Shown here in pieces: positions 43,754 through 51,944 of a stretch of DNA of 64,000 nucleotides; the first letter of the stretch is position 1; every line of letters starts with the position of its first letter. The DNA lies in contig NZ_JACJQL010000024.1 of the NCBI RefSeq assembly GCF_014696625.1, forward strand, positions 35,958 to 99,957, written 5' to 3'. Below the pieces are notes generated by a model that saw nothing but the letters and a program-made list of their open reading frames with translations, was not told the origin of the DNA and did no database searches. A program made the position numbers and the translations under genes. Source of the stretch: Nostoc parmelioides FACHB-3921 (GTDB lineage: Bacteria > Cyanobacteriota > Cyanobacteriia > Cyanobacteriales > Nostocaceae).

Positions 43754-44998
43754 CTACTCCCCAATCTCCCCATCTTCTAACTCTGGCTGATTGGGTACTT
43801 CTTTAATCCCAAAGGCCATCGGTTCTGATGAACTGGGTACTGGGATATCTGGGGATGATTGCTGTCTGGTGTGTACCCAAGACATCCCTCCGGGGATGGG
43901 TTTGCGCGCGGGTTGCAGTCCTTGGAGAACATCAGTCCATTGAATCCCTTCTAGAGAGACAAATTTTGACTCCCGCAGTTTGTGCCAGACAGAACGAGAC
44001 ATGATCAGCGTGTGTTCTATCCGTTTGGCACCAATACGTTCTAAATATTCTTCTCGCTCTGGTTGGTAATCAGAGGAGGCTAGTTGTAAGCCTTGTTGGG
44101 GAAAATCTTGGGCAATTCGTGCCAGTTGAGACAATAATTCTGGGTATAGCCAAGTATAAGCAGGGTGGACTGTCAACGTGGCAACATGGGGCGTTTCCCC
44201 TTTGCGGTCTAGCTGTAATTGGAAATAACCTATTGCTGCTTTGCGTTGTGGTTCAAACACGTAGCCGCTTACAACTTCAATTTTTGTCACCCATTGTTTG
44301 ACTGCATCTCTTAAAGCGCCGAACAAACTGGTTTTAAAATCGCGGGTGTTGCGATCGAATACTTGACGTACCAACGGCGGCATTGATGCTGTATCTAATT
44401 GATACAACAACTGAGCATCAGCATTGCTGACTGGCAAAAGATTGGGTAAATCTGGCTCGGCTTGCGCTAATTCACTTAATAATTCGGGATCTATTTCCCA
44501 ATAGGTCATTTCTGCCAGACGCTGAAATCCATTTTGACGATAAAGCGCTAGTGCATCTGTATCATTGACATTAACTTCTAACAACCAAGTACGAGCTTCT
44601 AAAATCCCTTCAAAACAGTGGCGTAGTAGCTGTGAGCCAATCCCCTGCTTATCGACAGCCCGATCCAAAATCACCCGATCAACTCGCCAAGTGCTGCGTG
44701 TGCGGTTAAACGGCGAAACTTGAATCATCCCTAAGAGCATCCGCCCCTGTTCGGCTACATAGGCGCAAAAGCGGTACTGTAACGGGTTGGGGAACCAACT
44801 CAAAAACTTGAGTAACCCATACCAGCGACGCAACCATTGCATCCGATTAGCAATAGAACTAGCGCCTTGGGGGGTATGAGCTGCAAATGATTCTTGAGAT
44901 ATACGCTCAATTCCGTCCAAGTCCCGATAATAGACTGGCCGGATGACAACGCTAAGATTTCGAGGAAGTAATGAAGTCATGTTGATGTGAGCTGCCAT
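43754..44998 (-). CDS. GNAT-family N-acetyltransferase, two-domain
   Basis: 414 residues. The N-terminal GNAT domain (about 15-165) has VIRPVYYRDLDGIERI, the acetyl-CoA loop GIGSQLLRHC (of the Q/RxxGxG/A type), WLLEVNVNDTDALALYRQNGFQ. A second, diverged GNAT-like half (about 185-345) includes GYFQLQLDRKG, HVATLTVHPAY and ERIGAKRIEHTL. The C-terminal 60 residues are low complexity and Pro/Ser-rich. The substrate is not evident. An internal Met7 start is equally plausible. It heads the run leading to ruvX and proB. Confidence 0.85.
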   Translation of the reverse strand: MAAHINMTSLLPRNLSVVIRPVYYRDLDGIERISQESFAAHTPQGASSIANRMQWLRRWYGLLKFLSWFPNPLQYRFCAYVAEQGRMLLGMIQVSPFNRTRSTWRVDRVILDRAVDKQGIGSQLLRHCFEGILEARTWLLEVNVNDTDALALYRQNGFQRLAEMTYWEIDPELLSELAQAEPDLPNLLPVSNADAQLLYQLDTASMPPLVRQVFDRNTRDFKTSLFGALRDAVKQWVTKIEVVSGYVFEPQRKAAIGYFQLQLDRKGETPHVATLTVHPAYTWLYPELLSQLARIAQDFPQQGLQLASSDYQPEREEYLERIGAKRIEHTLIMSRSVWHKLRESKFVSLEGIQWTDVLQGLQPARKPIPGGMSWVHTRQQSSPDIPVPSSSEPMAFGIKEVPNQPELEDGEIGE

Positions 44999-45111
44999 TT
45001 AGCCTTAACGGATTGGATCAGAGGAACTGCTGCAATAATTTTAACGGCTTTCCGCTCTTTGCTATTGCTCCCAAAGGGTGATTTTCGTAACTGAAGACTA
45101 CAAAAAATGGA

Positions 45112-45165
45112 AAAAGCAGACTTGAGGGTAACACTTTTGGTGCGGAACCAACAATATCTGCTTTT
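45112..45165. terminator. Bidirectional terminator-like hairpin
   Basis: AAAAGCAGA (45112-45120) pairs with TCTGCTTTT (45157-45165); an inner hairpin TTGGT/ACCAA tightens the loop. U tracts follow on both strands. Serves the 70-residue gene to the right on the minus strand. Confidence 0.6.
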
Positions 45166-45204
45166 ATTTTATTTGTTTTTCTGTTATTTTTACGTCTTTT
45201 TATA

Positions 45205-45417
45205 TTATAATCTTTGCCGAGAAGCCTGCATCTCAAAATTAGCTTGGGTTTGATGCAGCAATTGTTGTCTACTATCTTCTATAGTCTGAGTCTGCCTTAA
45301 GGGTGGAACTAAATTACGTGCTTGCAAAGTCATGTGTAGCTGGAGGTTGGCAACATATTCGCTGATTTCTTCTTTTGGTAGAACTGTGCCGTTTAATAAG
45401 TTTGATTCGATTGCCAC
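45205..45417 (-). CDS. Small hypothetical protein (70 residues)
   Basis: Starts at GTG 45417 with AAGGAG at ideal spacing. Helical and Gln-rich: LPKEEISEYVANLQLHMTLQ, then RQTQTIEDSRQQLLHQTQANFEMQ. No membrane segment or recognised domain. A terminator-like hairpin lies 40 bp downstream. The good ribosome site and terminator make a real gene likely, but no function can be proposed. Confidence 0.65.
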   Translation of the reverse strand: MAIESNLLNGTVLPKEEISEYVANLQLHMTLQARNLVPPLRQTQTIEDSRQQLLHQTQANFEMQASRQRL

Positions 45418-45611
45418 CGTGTTCTCCTTATCCTCTGGTGCGATTGCGTCACATCATCAAAACTTATCACGTTGTTTCACTTGGCTTCTTACTTCGCAAT
45501 GAAGTTTAACGGTTGTTTGCATTTGCTTTAGAGAAAATGTAGGGAGTAGGGGAAGAATATCTTACTCAGCACTCATCTAAAACTTATGCCCCTGACTATA
45601 CAACGACAAAG

Positions 45612-45671
45612 AAAAAACCACGAAACTACTTGTTTCGCGGCTTTTCGTGTGGTGTGAGGAGCTTAACTGAA
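45612..45671 (-). ncRNA. yfr1: Yfr1-like small RNA, copy A
   Basis: Reading leftwards: unpaired GCUCCUCACACC (45662-45651) carrying the Yfr1 core CUCCUCACAC, then CACACGAAAAG, then a terminator stem CCGCGAAAC/GUUUCGUGG with loop AAGUA and U6. TATGAT (45681-45676) fits a -10 box, giving about 58 nt. A small GGGC/GCCC hairpin at 45682-45693 would belong to the RNA if transcription begins further upstream. Yfr1 is a conserved cyanobacterial regulator of mRNA translation. Confidence 0.8.
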
Positions 45672-45983
45672 GACCATCATAGGGCAACCGCCCAGTAGTG
45701 ATACACCTGTAACAATTTTGGTAACAGGATTTTTTGGAAAGAAATTAATAATTGGCGCTTAGAGTTGTTTGTACTGGCTTGGCAAGGCTAAAAATAGTGC
45801 AATAACAGAAATTCTATCCCCGTCTATCTGCGTGCATTTGCGTTTAATTTTATCCCAGTCTACTGCAACATTTTAGCTGAAACAGCAATTCATCTCAAGT
45901 CTCACCCAGAGGTCAGTGTAGGTAGTTCACTCATATCATTAAATATTTGGTCAAGAGTAATATTTTTATCTTTAATCAAAAAA

Positions 45984-46048
45984 TAAAAACCGTAGAAACA
46001 TTGAGTAATCCACGGTTTTTTTAATGTGGTGTGAGGAGATTTAAACTA
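45984..46048 (-). ncRNA. yfr1: Yfr1-like small RNA, copy B
   Basis: The same order as copy A: TATGATG -10-like box (46059-46053), 15-nt leader, AUCUCCUCACACCACAUU (core is the complement of 46031-46040), then terminator stem CCGUGGA/UUCUACGG and a U tract. Copies A and B share UCCUCACACCACA but little else, so this is not a very recent duplication. No gene lies between the copies. Confidence 0.7.
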
Positions 46049-46156
46049 AATACATCATAAACCAATCTCAGCTATTCTCAATGCGAAATAACACTGTTTG
46101 TAACAAAATTAGCCTTTGCTGACATAGAGCAATTATTTACGGCTTAGTCTTACCTG

Positions 46157-47164
46157 TCACACCAAAGCACCACTGCAACTAGAACCACAACCAGCAGTAC
46201 AACCATAGCAATAGTTTGCAGTTTGAATTTCATTAATCAGATCCAAACTACCAGCCTCGATTAATTTAGCAATAGTTAGAGCATCACCATTAAGAGTTTT
46301 CGCTGGTAAATCCATCATCTGATTAAAATCACAATCATATATATTACCTAGATAGTCTACAGATAATTGATTGCGACACATTAAATTTTCTACCGTGTGA
46401 GGGTTGAAATGCAATTCTAAAAACTGCAAATAACTAGTTTCTAGTTTTTTTCGTTCTAAATAGAGTTTAGTTCTACCAACTGGTAAATTGGTAATCGTGA
46501 ACAGGTTGTTAAATACGATATTGAAATGTTTTTGTAAGAAAGTTTTGTAATCTTGCTCTAATTTATTCTGATCAGGAGTTAGAGAAAATTTTTCACTTGT
46601 AGGTAGTTGGGGATTATAAACCAAATCTAAAATTAAACTAGGGTCTATTCCATAACCAACTTGATTGAGCCATTGCAATGCTTGAATTGAATCATCAAAT
46701 ACACCTGCACCACGCATTTTATCGACATTATCTGCTAGGTAACAAGGCATAGATGCTACAATTCTGATTTTGTTGGCAGCAAAATATTCAGGTAAATCGT
46801 TAAATCCCTCTACAAAATAAATAGTTAAATTGGAACGGACAATCACCTGTTTATTATGTTGGCGTGCGGCTGCTACTAATGGCTTAAATCCATAGTTCAT
46901 CTCTGGTGCGCCACCAGTTAAATCGACAATTTTAATTTGCGGAAATCGATGAATTACCTCGATTAATTGTTCACAGATTTCCGTTGATAACTCTTCTGTA
47001 CGTTTTGGACTAGCTTCAACATGACAGTGTGTACAAGCAAGATTACAGCGTTTACCTAAATTAATTTGTAAAACCTTGATTTTTTGTTTAGTTAAGGGAG
47101 CATTTAACTGAGAATGAAAAGGAGTTATGTTTGTATTTATGGTAGTGCTTGGTGTAGTTGTCAT
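46157..47164 (-). CDS. arsS: Arsenosugar-biosynthesis radical SAM protein ArsS
   Basis: 335 residues. Radical SAM cluster motif CNLACTHC (Cys40, Cys44, Cys47), GGAPEMN after strand 2, and C-terminal auxiliary cysteines (LMCRNQLSVDYLGNIYDCDF, YCYGCTAGCGSSCSG) that would bind a second iron-sulfur cluster. The C-terminal DUF3641-like part is typical. ArsS acts with ArsM to transfer a 5'-deoxyadenosyl group onto methylated arsenic. Last gene of the minus-strand run ArsM - Pit - ArsS, 42 bp after Pit. The start at 47164 leaves a 25-residue polar lead before the barrel. Confidence 0.93.
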   Translation of the reverse strand: MTTTPSTTINTNITPFHSQLNAPLTKQKIKVLQINLGKRCNLACTHCHVEASPKRTEELSTEICEQLIEVIHRFPQIKIVDLTGGAPEMNYGFKPLVAAARQHNKQVIVRSNLTIYFVEGFNDLPEYFAANKIRIVASMPCYLADNVDKMRGAGVFDDSIQALQWLNQVGYGIDPSLILDLVYNPQLPTSEKFSLTPDQNKLEQDYKTFLQKHFNIVFNNLFTITNLPVGRTKLYLERKKLETSYLQFLELHFNPHTVENLMCRNQLSVDYLGNIYDCDFNQMMDLPAKTLNGDALTIAKLIEAGSLDLINEIQTANYCYGCTAGCGSSCSGALV

Positions 47165-47206
47165 TGATGAATATTCCTGAATATAAGTTAAAATATGGGA
47201 GTGTTG

Positions 47207-48166
47207 CTAACCTTGTAATAGTCTATAGGTGATACCGCCGATAATAGTTGCAATAGGTAGGTTGACGAACCAGACTAATAAAATTTGATAAAAAATATAT
47301 TTATTGGCTTTACTACCAACTAATCCTACACCAAAAATAGAAGAGACTGCGACATGGGTTGTAGATATAGGCAACCCAAAATTACTAGCAAGAATCACTA
47401 GAATACTAGTAATGATATTGGCTGATAATCCCTGGATACGATTCATGGAGGTAATTTTTGTACTCATGGTTTCAGCAATTTTTTGAGAGTTGAGTAAACC
47501 ACCGAGACCCATAGCCATTGCGATGGTAATCATTGCTCCAGCAAGTGAGAAATAATCGATAATTAGGATTAGGGAGACAATTTTGGTAGTATCATTAAAT
47601 CCTCTAGCGAAGCTGAATATACCAGCACTGATATAATGAATGGTATCAATTAGTTTTTGATTTAACTGCCAATTCAGCCTAATACTTAAATAATTAATCA
47701 AACTGTAAATTCCTGCACTGAAGGCAATAGCAATAATAGGACTTAATAATAGGGGGAAAATAAAATAGATTCCTAAAATGGCAAAATTTACCTGGAGTCC
47801 AAAAGCTACCAGTCCAGCACCAAACATTGCACCGATTAAACTGTGGGATGTGGAAATGGGAAATCCCATCGTAGTAGCTAGTAGTACCGTCAAGCCAGAT
47901 GCGATCGCCACGGCTAAATGAAACTCTGGTGCATTAGCGATCGCATCTGGTAAAATACCCTTACCAGTAAATTCTTTAACTATTGTTCTACCTAGATATG
48001 TAGCAGTCAAAGAACCTGCAAAAGTCGTAAAAGTTGCCCACAAAATTGCTGTTTGGTAGCTTGTTGTCCGACTACCAAACAGCGTCGCTACACCCTTAAA
48101 GTTGTCATTAGCTCCATTAGCATAAGCCAGGAACAGGGTAGCAATAAACAGACTAATTAACAACAT
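47207..48166 (-). CDS. PiT-family inorganic phosphate (arsenate?) transporter
   Basis: 319 residues, about ten membrane helices. The paired PHO-4 signatures GANDNFKGVATLFGSR (near 17-32) and GFNDTTKIVSLI (near 182), with the related PISTSHSLIGAMFGAGLV and PISTTHVAVSSIFGVGL halves, define the inverted repeats. PiT carriers move phosphate with protons or sodium and admit arsenate. Position between arsM (15 bp gap) and arsS (42 bp gap) suggests arsenic-linked expression, either phosphate supply under arsenate stress or arsenate entry for detoxification. Inference from context. Confidence 0.92.
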   Translation of the reverse strand: MLLISLFIATLFLAYANGANDNFKGVATLFGSRTTSYQTAILWATFTTFAGSLTATYLGRTIVKEFTGKGILPDAIANAPEFHLAVAIASGLTVLLATTMGFPISTSHSLIGAMFGAGLVAFGLQVNFAILGIYFIFPLLLSPIIAIAFSAGIYSLINYLSIRLNWQLNQKLIDTIHYISAGIFSFARGFNDTTKIVSLILIIDYFSLAGAMITIAMAMGLGGLLNSQKIAETMSTKITSMNRIQGLSANIITSILVILASNFGLPISTTHVAVSSIFGVGLVGSKANKYIFYQILLVWFVNLPIATIIGGITYRLLQG

Positions 48167-48181
48167 TTTGAGCAGTATAAA

Positions 48182-49150
48182 TTAACAGCAACCACCACCG
48201 TTATAATGCCAAGTAGAATCAGTAATTATTACTTCTTTTGGCTTTACCGTTGCTAGTTTAGCAGCAGTTTTATCGCATACGGTTGCCGGAATGCCACGTT
48301 GTAGGATATGTCCGGCTTTGTCATCAAAAAATGCTTCGCAACCGGCGTAAATTGCCGTTTTACCAGTAAAAATGCAAGCGCCATCTTCTGGGATAGGCAC
48401 TTTGAATGAGACCGAATCGAGACTTTCTAAAAGTAAATGGGTTTCTAAGTTGTAAGTTTGGGAATCTAGTAAGCGATAAGGACGACGCGCCCGGATTTCA
48501 ATCTGACCAAAGCCAGCATCAATGATACGCTGGGTGTATTCTTCGTAGGTCAGTGCGCCAGACAAACACATAGCCCGTAACCGTTCATCTTGTTGCAAAT
48601 GTGCCGGGATGGGACTGGTGGCAATAGGGTCACTCATTTGCAACCGTCCACCACACTTTAACACCCGATACGCTTCCTTGAGCGCACGGGTCAAATCTTC
48701 AGGCTCGAAAATGTTAAACAAACAATTTTGAGCCACGATATCAACTGACCCATCTGCCACAGGTAAATTAAAGGCATCACCTTCACGAATCTCTACAAAA
48801 CTACTTTCAAACCACGGGTTGTCTGTTAAAGCCATTTCTAGGTTACGTGCGGCTGCTTCTCGCATCGCGGCAACTGGGTCAACTGCAATCACAGCACCAG
48901 GACGGCGAGAAAAATAAGCAAATTGCAATGCTTCTAACCCACCACCCACACCAACATACAAGACGGTAGGTTGCTTGCCAAGTTCCGTAGGATGAACAGT
49001 GGTTCCACAACCATAGTTCATTTCCTGCATGGATAAAGGAATTTTTAGCCCTGGTAGTTGTAGAGGTGTACTTTGAACGCAGCACAGACCCACTTCCGGC
49101 GTTTGGGCAACTTCACTATAAAACTGTGCGGCTGTTTCTAAATAGGTCAT
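48182..49150 (-). CDS. arsM: Arsenite S-adenosylmethyltransferase, arsenosugar type (ArsM)
   Basis: 322 residues from ATG 49150; the upstream extension to 49255 encodes unrelated residues. SAM-binding Rossmann motif VLYVGVGGGLEALQF, AVDPV after strand 2, DIVAQNCLFNIFEPEDL in motif IV. Conserved cysteines for arsenite occur in GLCCVQS (near 19-20), YGCGTT and AMCLSGA. The C-terminal extension (about 255-322) with the final GGGCC tail is typical of the ArsM class paired with ArsS. First gene of the operon with Pit and ArsS. No ArsR-like repressor is encoded nearby. Confidence 0.92.
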   Translation of the reverse strand: MTYLETAAQFYSEVAQTPEVGLCCVQSTPLQLPGLKIPLSMQEMNYGCGTTVHPTELGKQPTVLYVGVGGGLEALQFAYFSRRPGAVIAVDPVAAMREAAARNLEMALTDNPWFESSFVEIREGDAFNLPVADGSVDIVAQNCLFNIFEPEDLTRALKEAYRVLKCGGRLQMSDPIATSPIPAHLQQDERLRAMCLSGALTYEEYTQRIIDAGFGQIEIRARRPYRLLDSQTYNLETHLLLESLDSVSFKVPIPEDGACIFTGKTAIYAGCEAFFDDKAGHILQRGIPATVCDKTAAKLATVKPKEVIITDSTWHYNGGGCC

Positions 49151-49308
49151 GGCGGTCTTGATATTGAGTGTTGGGTTGTAGAGTTGATTCTCTGCATTCT
49201 CAATATATAGCGGTTTGCAGTGGAGTCCAATCATACCGGGATACAGCAACGCCAAAAATCCCCATTGACAGACAATAGGGATGATAAAAACTTAGATATT
49301 AGATATGT

Positions 49309-49764
49309 TTAATTGGCATAATCACTGGTAAATTTAGTTACAGTTTCCGACTGTATAACTTTGCCATTTTTGATAATATCTAGACTGGCACCAGTAACAA
49401 TATATTCATATTTGCCATTTTTAGCGACATATCCTGTACCTTCTTCCACATAAGCTGGCAGAGAATAAATCCCTTTACCTGTGTGCTTAGAAATGCCTGT
49501 ATAAAACAGCTTTTTCCGTCGCTCGCAAAGATGAATAATGAAATTAGGAGTTTCAATTCTGGCTGATAATCTTCCCCCTCCCGCATATTTGGGACAAGTT
49601 CTAAGGCTGGCTATATTTCCAACGTTTACTGCTGAATTTTTATTAGCTGTTAGTTCTGAAGCAATAGCAGAATTAACACTACCAGTAAATGATAAGGATG
49701 TGCCTAAAGTCGTAGCTAAGATGAATAACAAAGACTTCATTTTTTTTTGAGAATAAATGTTCAT
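49309..49764 (-). CDS. Exported hypothetical protein
   Basis: 151 residues. Signal peptide near 9-36 (KSLLFILATTLGTSLSFTG...SAIASE). The mature part has two cysteines (RTCPKYAG and IHLCERRKK), a short beta-rich domain (LFYTGISKHTGKGIYSL, NGKYEYIVTGASLDII) and may form one disulfide. No family recognised. Either ATG 49764 or 49740 could be used. 159 bp separate its stop from the ArsM start on the same strand, with no functional tie. Confidence 0.7.
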   Translation of the reverse strand: MNIYSQKKMKSLLFILATTLGTSLSFTGSVNSAIASELTANKNSAVNVGNIASLRTCPKYAGGGRLSARIETPNFIIHLCERRKKLFYTGISKHTGKGIYSLPAYVEEGTGYVAKNGKYEYIVTGASLDIIKNGKVIQSETVTKFTSDYAN

Positions 49765-49815
49765 GTTCAGTCCATTAATTTGATTAATTTATACTTCACT
49801 GGGCGATAGAGCTTG

Positions 49816-49847
49816 AATCAAATCTGATATAAAAATCAGATTTGATT
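49816..49847. terminator. 13-bp perfect inverted repeat, terminator-like on the plus strand
   Basis: AATCAAATCTGAT (49816-49828) pairs with ATCAGATTTGATT (49835-49847) around ATAAAA. ATTTTT follows on the plus strand only, yet flanking genes are on the minus strand. It lies near the promoter region of the exported-protein gene and could also be a protein-binding operator. Confidence 0.5.
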
Positions 49848-50050
49848 ATTTTTGGTGTATGTTGCCTGCAAAAGTTTCGGGATTTGGATGTAGTATCAGA
49901 ATTTTGATAAGTATTACCTAGCAAGCATGGATTTAAAAAATCAAATACTAATCCTATGGATTAAAATCTATACTCATATCTACCCATCAGTTATGAGACT
50001 TTTCGGATTTTTCTTTGATGTTTATCCGAGAAACTTAGTATCACAGCTGA

Positions 50051-51463
50051 TTAGTTACAGCTATTGTTCCATTTTGCGTTTAAGGTCGTGCTGTAGCTTT
50101 TGAAGCATATCGACCCACGAGGATGTTCGATTGAACGATTGAAAATATCACGCCACGGATTCCAGATGAGTCCAGTTTTGGCTTCACCACGAACCTTGAT
50201 ATTTGTAGCATCGGCTGGTAAATCGTACCGCTTCTTATTACCTAAAGCCATATTCCCAGTACTAAATGATGCGTTTTGTCCGCCGGATGTGTAGCTGAGG
50301 TTATAACGCGCTACATAGCCACCTTGGTTGAAAAATGTAATCGAACCTGGTTCTGGTGCAGGTGCAATGGGTGTTGCTGGAGTACCTGTTTTCAGTGTGT
50401 ATGTACCGTCAGGTGTGCGTAACGCGCCACCGTTGGCGCTACTCACTTTTTCCACGGTCATTTGTCCATTTTCAAAACGTGCCAGTAGATAGTTGTTCTG
50501 AGAGGCGGAGCCGCTATAGATTACAGGTACACTTCCATAAACGCTGGAAAAATTGTTATATGGTTCAGCTTTGCCAATTCTTGTGTGATAATGACCTGCA
50601 AAAACGGCTGACACGTTATATTTTTTCAGGATGTCGCTAAAGCGTGACTTTAGCTGTTCATAAGTTGCCGGTGCATAATTATCTTTCCAGTTATCATCTG
50701 AATCATGATAATTGAGGATGATAGCCTTGCCTTCATTTCTTGCTTGAGTTAAATCTTTTTCTAGCCAGTCCAAAGAATGCTTAATCTGCACAATCTTGCG
50801 TTTAGCTGCGCTAGCATCAAAACCCTCGAATTTTCTTTCATATACGGGATAGTTGTGCATTTGGACAAAGTGGATATTACCCACATCCCAGGAATAAGCT
50901 AGGCTACCGATATATTCAGTGCGGAGTTCGGGAAATTTATAGCTGTTACTTTCACGATAATCAAAACTGCGGGGATTGAGTTTTTTAATTGCATCCCGCA
51001 CATACTCGACCATCCCAATGGCGCAGTTGTTTGCGTAACAGTCATCAACGTTATTGGCGTAATCATGATTACCAAGACCAGGATAAACGGGGACGGAAAG
51101 CTTTGTCCAGATTTCTTTGTACTTATCTAACTGCCAACTATGTCCAAAAGCAGTGATATCTCCATTCAGGATTGTTCCTCTGACATTACCTACTTGCTGT
51201 ACCAATGAGTTCACACTATTGACATGATTTTGATTAGCAATAGTTGAACCCGCCTTTTTTTGGTCTTCGGTTTCCTCTATTCCTTGGTCGGTGTTTGCTG
51301 TCCAAGGATATTGAGTATCTGATACTATGATCATTGAGAAATTATCATTGGATTGCGCTAAACCATATTGCATCTGTGTACCAAATGGCGCTAGCAAACC
51401 AAACATAGCGCAGCTAGTAAGAAATACTGTTTTAATTGCCTTTCTGCGATTAATCTTTTTCAT
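50051..51463 (-). CDS. Exported calcineurin-like phosphoesterase with cytolysin-D4-like C-terminal domain
   Basis: 470 residues. N-terminal NRRKAIKTVFLTSCAMFGLLAP is a signal peptide with an RR pair (possibly Tat); the mature part begins near residue 37. The metallophosphoesterase core has SDTQYPW, LNGDITAFGH, GLGNHDY, ILNYHDSDD and AGHYHTRIG (about 40-290), giving the usual two-metal site. After a Pro-rich linker (TPATPIAPAPEPG, near 365), the last 100 residues read YVARYNLSYT, NKKRYDLPADATNIKVRGEA, KTGLIWNPWRDIF and STTLNAKW. This parallels the beta-sandwich D4 domain of thiol-activated cytolysins, including an undecapeptide-like loop and a Thr-Leu pair. Substrate unknown; the tail may bind membranes or sterol-like lipids. 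Confidence 0.88.
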   Translation of the reverse strand: MKKINRRKAIKTVFLTSCAMFGLLAPFGTQMQYGLAQSNDNFSMIIVSDTQYPWTANTDQGIEETEDQKKAGSTIANQNHVNSVNSLVQQVGNVRGTILNGDITAFGHSWQLDKYKEIWTKLSVPVYPGLGNHDYANNVDDCYANNCAIGMVEYVRDAIKKLNPRSFDYRESNSYKFPELRTEYIGSLAYSWDVGNIHFVQMHNYPVYERKFEGFDASAAKRKIVQIKHSLDWLEKDLTQARNEGKAIILNYHDSDDNWKDNYAPATYEQLKSRFSDILKKYNVSAVFAGHYHTRIGKAEPYNNFSSVYGSVPVIYSGSASQNNYLLARFENGQMTVEKVSSANGGALRTPDGTYTLKTGTPATPIAPAPEPGSITFFNQGGYVARYNLSYTSGGQNASFSTGNMALGNKKRYDLPADATNIKVRGEAKTGLIWNPWRDIFNRSIEHPRGSICFKSYSTTLNAKWNNSCN

Positions 51464-51619
51464 CTTGTATCTCCTGTAGAAAAAACAATCAACCTCGTTT
51501 TCTGTGTGTGGAAGTCTGGCCTTAGCCTTTGAACCTCTTGCTGAGTTACACGTTGAGGTTTTAGTTTTTATGCAGGAGTTGGGAAGGAAGAATATTAATG
51601 GTTAGCGTGAGTTTCCAAC

Positions 51620-51645
51620 AAAAAACCCGCCTAAGCGGGATAAAC
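51620..51645 (-). terminator. Rho-independent terminator (minus strand)
   Basis: Minus strand CCCGC, loop UUAG, GCGGG, then U6. It lies 38 bp after the stop of the 51-residue gene. Confidence 0.8.
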
Positions 51646-51676
51646 ACAACAAAACTATGAACAATGAGTATTAAAT

Positions 51677-51832
51677 TTAGGCAAATTGTCTTAATTCAGC
51701 TTCTAGTTGCCGAATTAGTCTTTCATCTCCTTGCGCTCTAGCTACTTCTAGGCGGTGCTGTATGTTTCTTTGAATATTTTGTCTGTGTACTTCCTTGGCA
51801 GTGCTATTTGCCTTAAATCTAGCTTGGCTCAT
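51677..51832 (-). CDS. Small conserved-looking protein (51 residues)
   Basis: Begins MSQARFKANSTAKEVHRQNI and ends RLIRQLEAELRQFA. Highly charged, Arg/Gln-rich, predicted to be two helices (RQNIQRNIQHRLEVARAQG and DERLIRQLEAELRQF). AGGTTAATCC precedes the ATG as a weak ribosome site, and a good terminator follows. It is too short for most gene finders. Function unknown. Confidence 0.7.
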   Translation of the reverse strand: MSQARFKANSTAKEVHRQNIQRNIQHRLEVARAQGDERLIRQLEAELRQFA

Positions 51833-51944
51833 AGGATTAACCTTCTTAATTTTTCTGCTTTATGTCTGTTCTTCCTAACATAGCATAAGTTTCGTAGTGT
51901 ATGTTACAGAAAATATTAATTTAATATATATACGTTGATTGGTT

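Noticed and set aside
45018..45236. Minus-strand frame of 72 residues
   Set aside because: Lies over a bidirectional terminator and the end of the 70-residue gene; composition is low complexity.
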